54,177 nucleotides of DNA from Hyphomicrobium sp. Its GTDB lineage: Bacteria > Pseudomonadota > Alphaproteobacteria > Rhizobiales > Hyphomicrobiaceae. The stretch spans positions 1-54,177 of the forward strand of contig JANXVY010000013.1 of NCBI GenBank assembly GCA_025351425.1. Reading direction: 5' to 3'. The notes beneath the pieces are model-generated. The model did not search any database, was not told the origin of the DNA, and saw only the letters and a program-made list of their open reading frames with translations. How positions within the stretch are numbered: the stretch's first letter is position 1; each line of letters opens with the position of its first letter. Made by a program: the position numbers and the translations under genes. Below are positions 54,176-54,177 of this stretch, one piece after another.

Positions 54176-54177
54176 GT

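Larger units (their letters stand above)
53766..54177. other. Structured intergenic region at the right edge
   Basis: No gene is supported in the last 412 bases. After the promoter region of the FAD oxidoreductase (about 53766-53930) there is a nested inverted-repeat element at 53937-54058 and a further inverted repeat at 54114-54175. The next gene lies beyond the window. Confidence 0.6.

Overview
The window suggests a GC-rich alphaproteobacterium, most probably of the Hyphomicrobiales (Rhizobiales) type. Support comes from the gene families (RppH, CtpA and EnvC-like proteins; the twin-membrane protein with a PduO cobalamin adenosyltransferase; EtfBA with 3-hydroxybutyryl-CoA dehydrogenase; YidC-EngB; a SHOCT-domain protein), from an Irr/ICE-type palindrome in front of a VIT1-family metal transporter, and from two copies of an intergenic repeat typical of that order. 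Genus cannot be told from the sequence alone.

Positions 1 to about 17,824 are the right-hand end of an integrated mobile island. It closes at an orphan 3' tRNA fragment (T-arm, acceptor strand and CCA, about 17,790-17,824) next to a P4-type integrase. The intact tRNA and the left end must lie outside the window. Behind the integrase come two AlpA-like regulators, a primase-helicase, a terminase-small-subunit-like protein with small coupled ORFs, a lipoprotein, and a membrane protein with a winged-helix-like tail. The cargo further left is a HigB toxin with an antitoxin fused to an ImmA/IrrE protease, and a leftward operon of SNF2 helicase, unknown 238-aa protein, type III-like adenine methyltransferase and a Res-like helicase cut by the window edge. 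Non-coding parts of the island hold repeated GGGTAC palindromes and a ~60-bp tandem repeat, candidates for replication or control sites.

From 17,825 on the sequence looks like core chromosome. A metallophosphoesterase and a TonB-dependent receptor diverge across a three-heptamer Pho-box-like array, suggesting phosphate-starvation control. Next come RNA decapping (RppH) and an envC-ctpA coupled pair for cell-wall remodelling, then the twin-membrane protein, cobalamin adenosyltransferase and rhomboid protease. EtfB-EtfA and 3-hydroxybutyryl-CoA dehydrogenase form a fatty-acid/polyhydroxybutyrate-type redox group. An orphan TIR-like protein, an SDR enzyme, a membrane coiled-coil/HhH protein and an OmpA/BON protein follow.

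The right part holds argB with a HAD nucleotidase, a membrane-anchored protein with Clp N-domains but no ATPase, an OpgC-like protein, an esterase, an iron-regulated VIT1 transporter, a cytochrome c, a SHOCT protein, yidC-engB, a lipase-like hydrolase, mutS, and a GtrA flippase with an FAD oxidoreductase of the UDP-galactopyranose mutase/amine oxidase type. The right edge is a strongly folded intergenic element.
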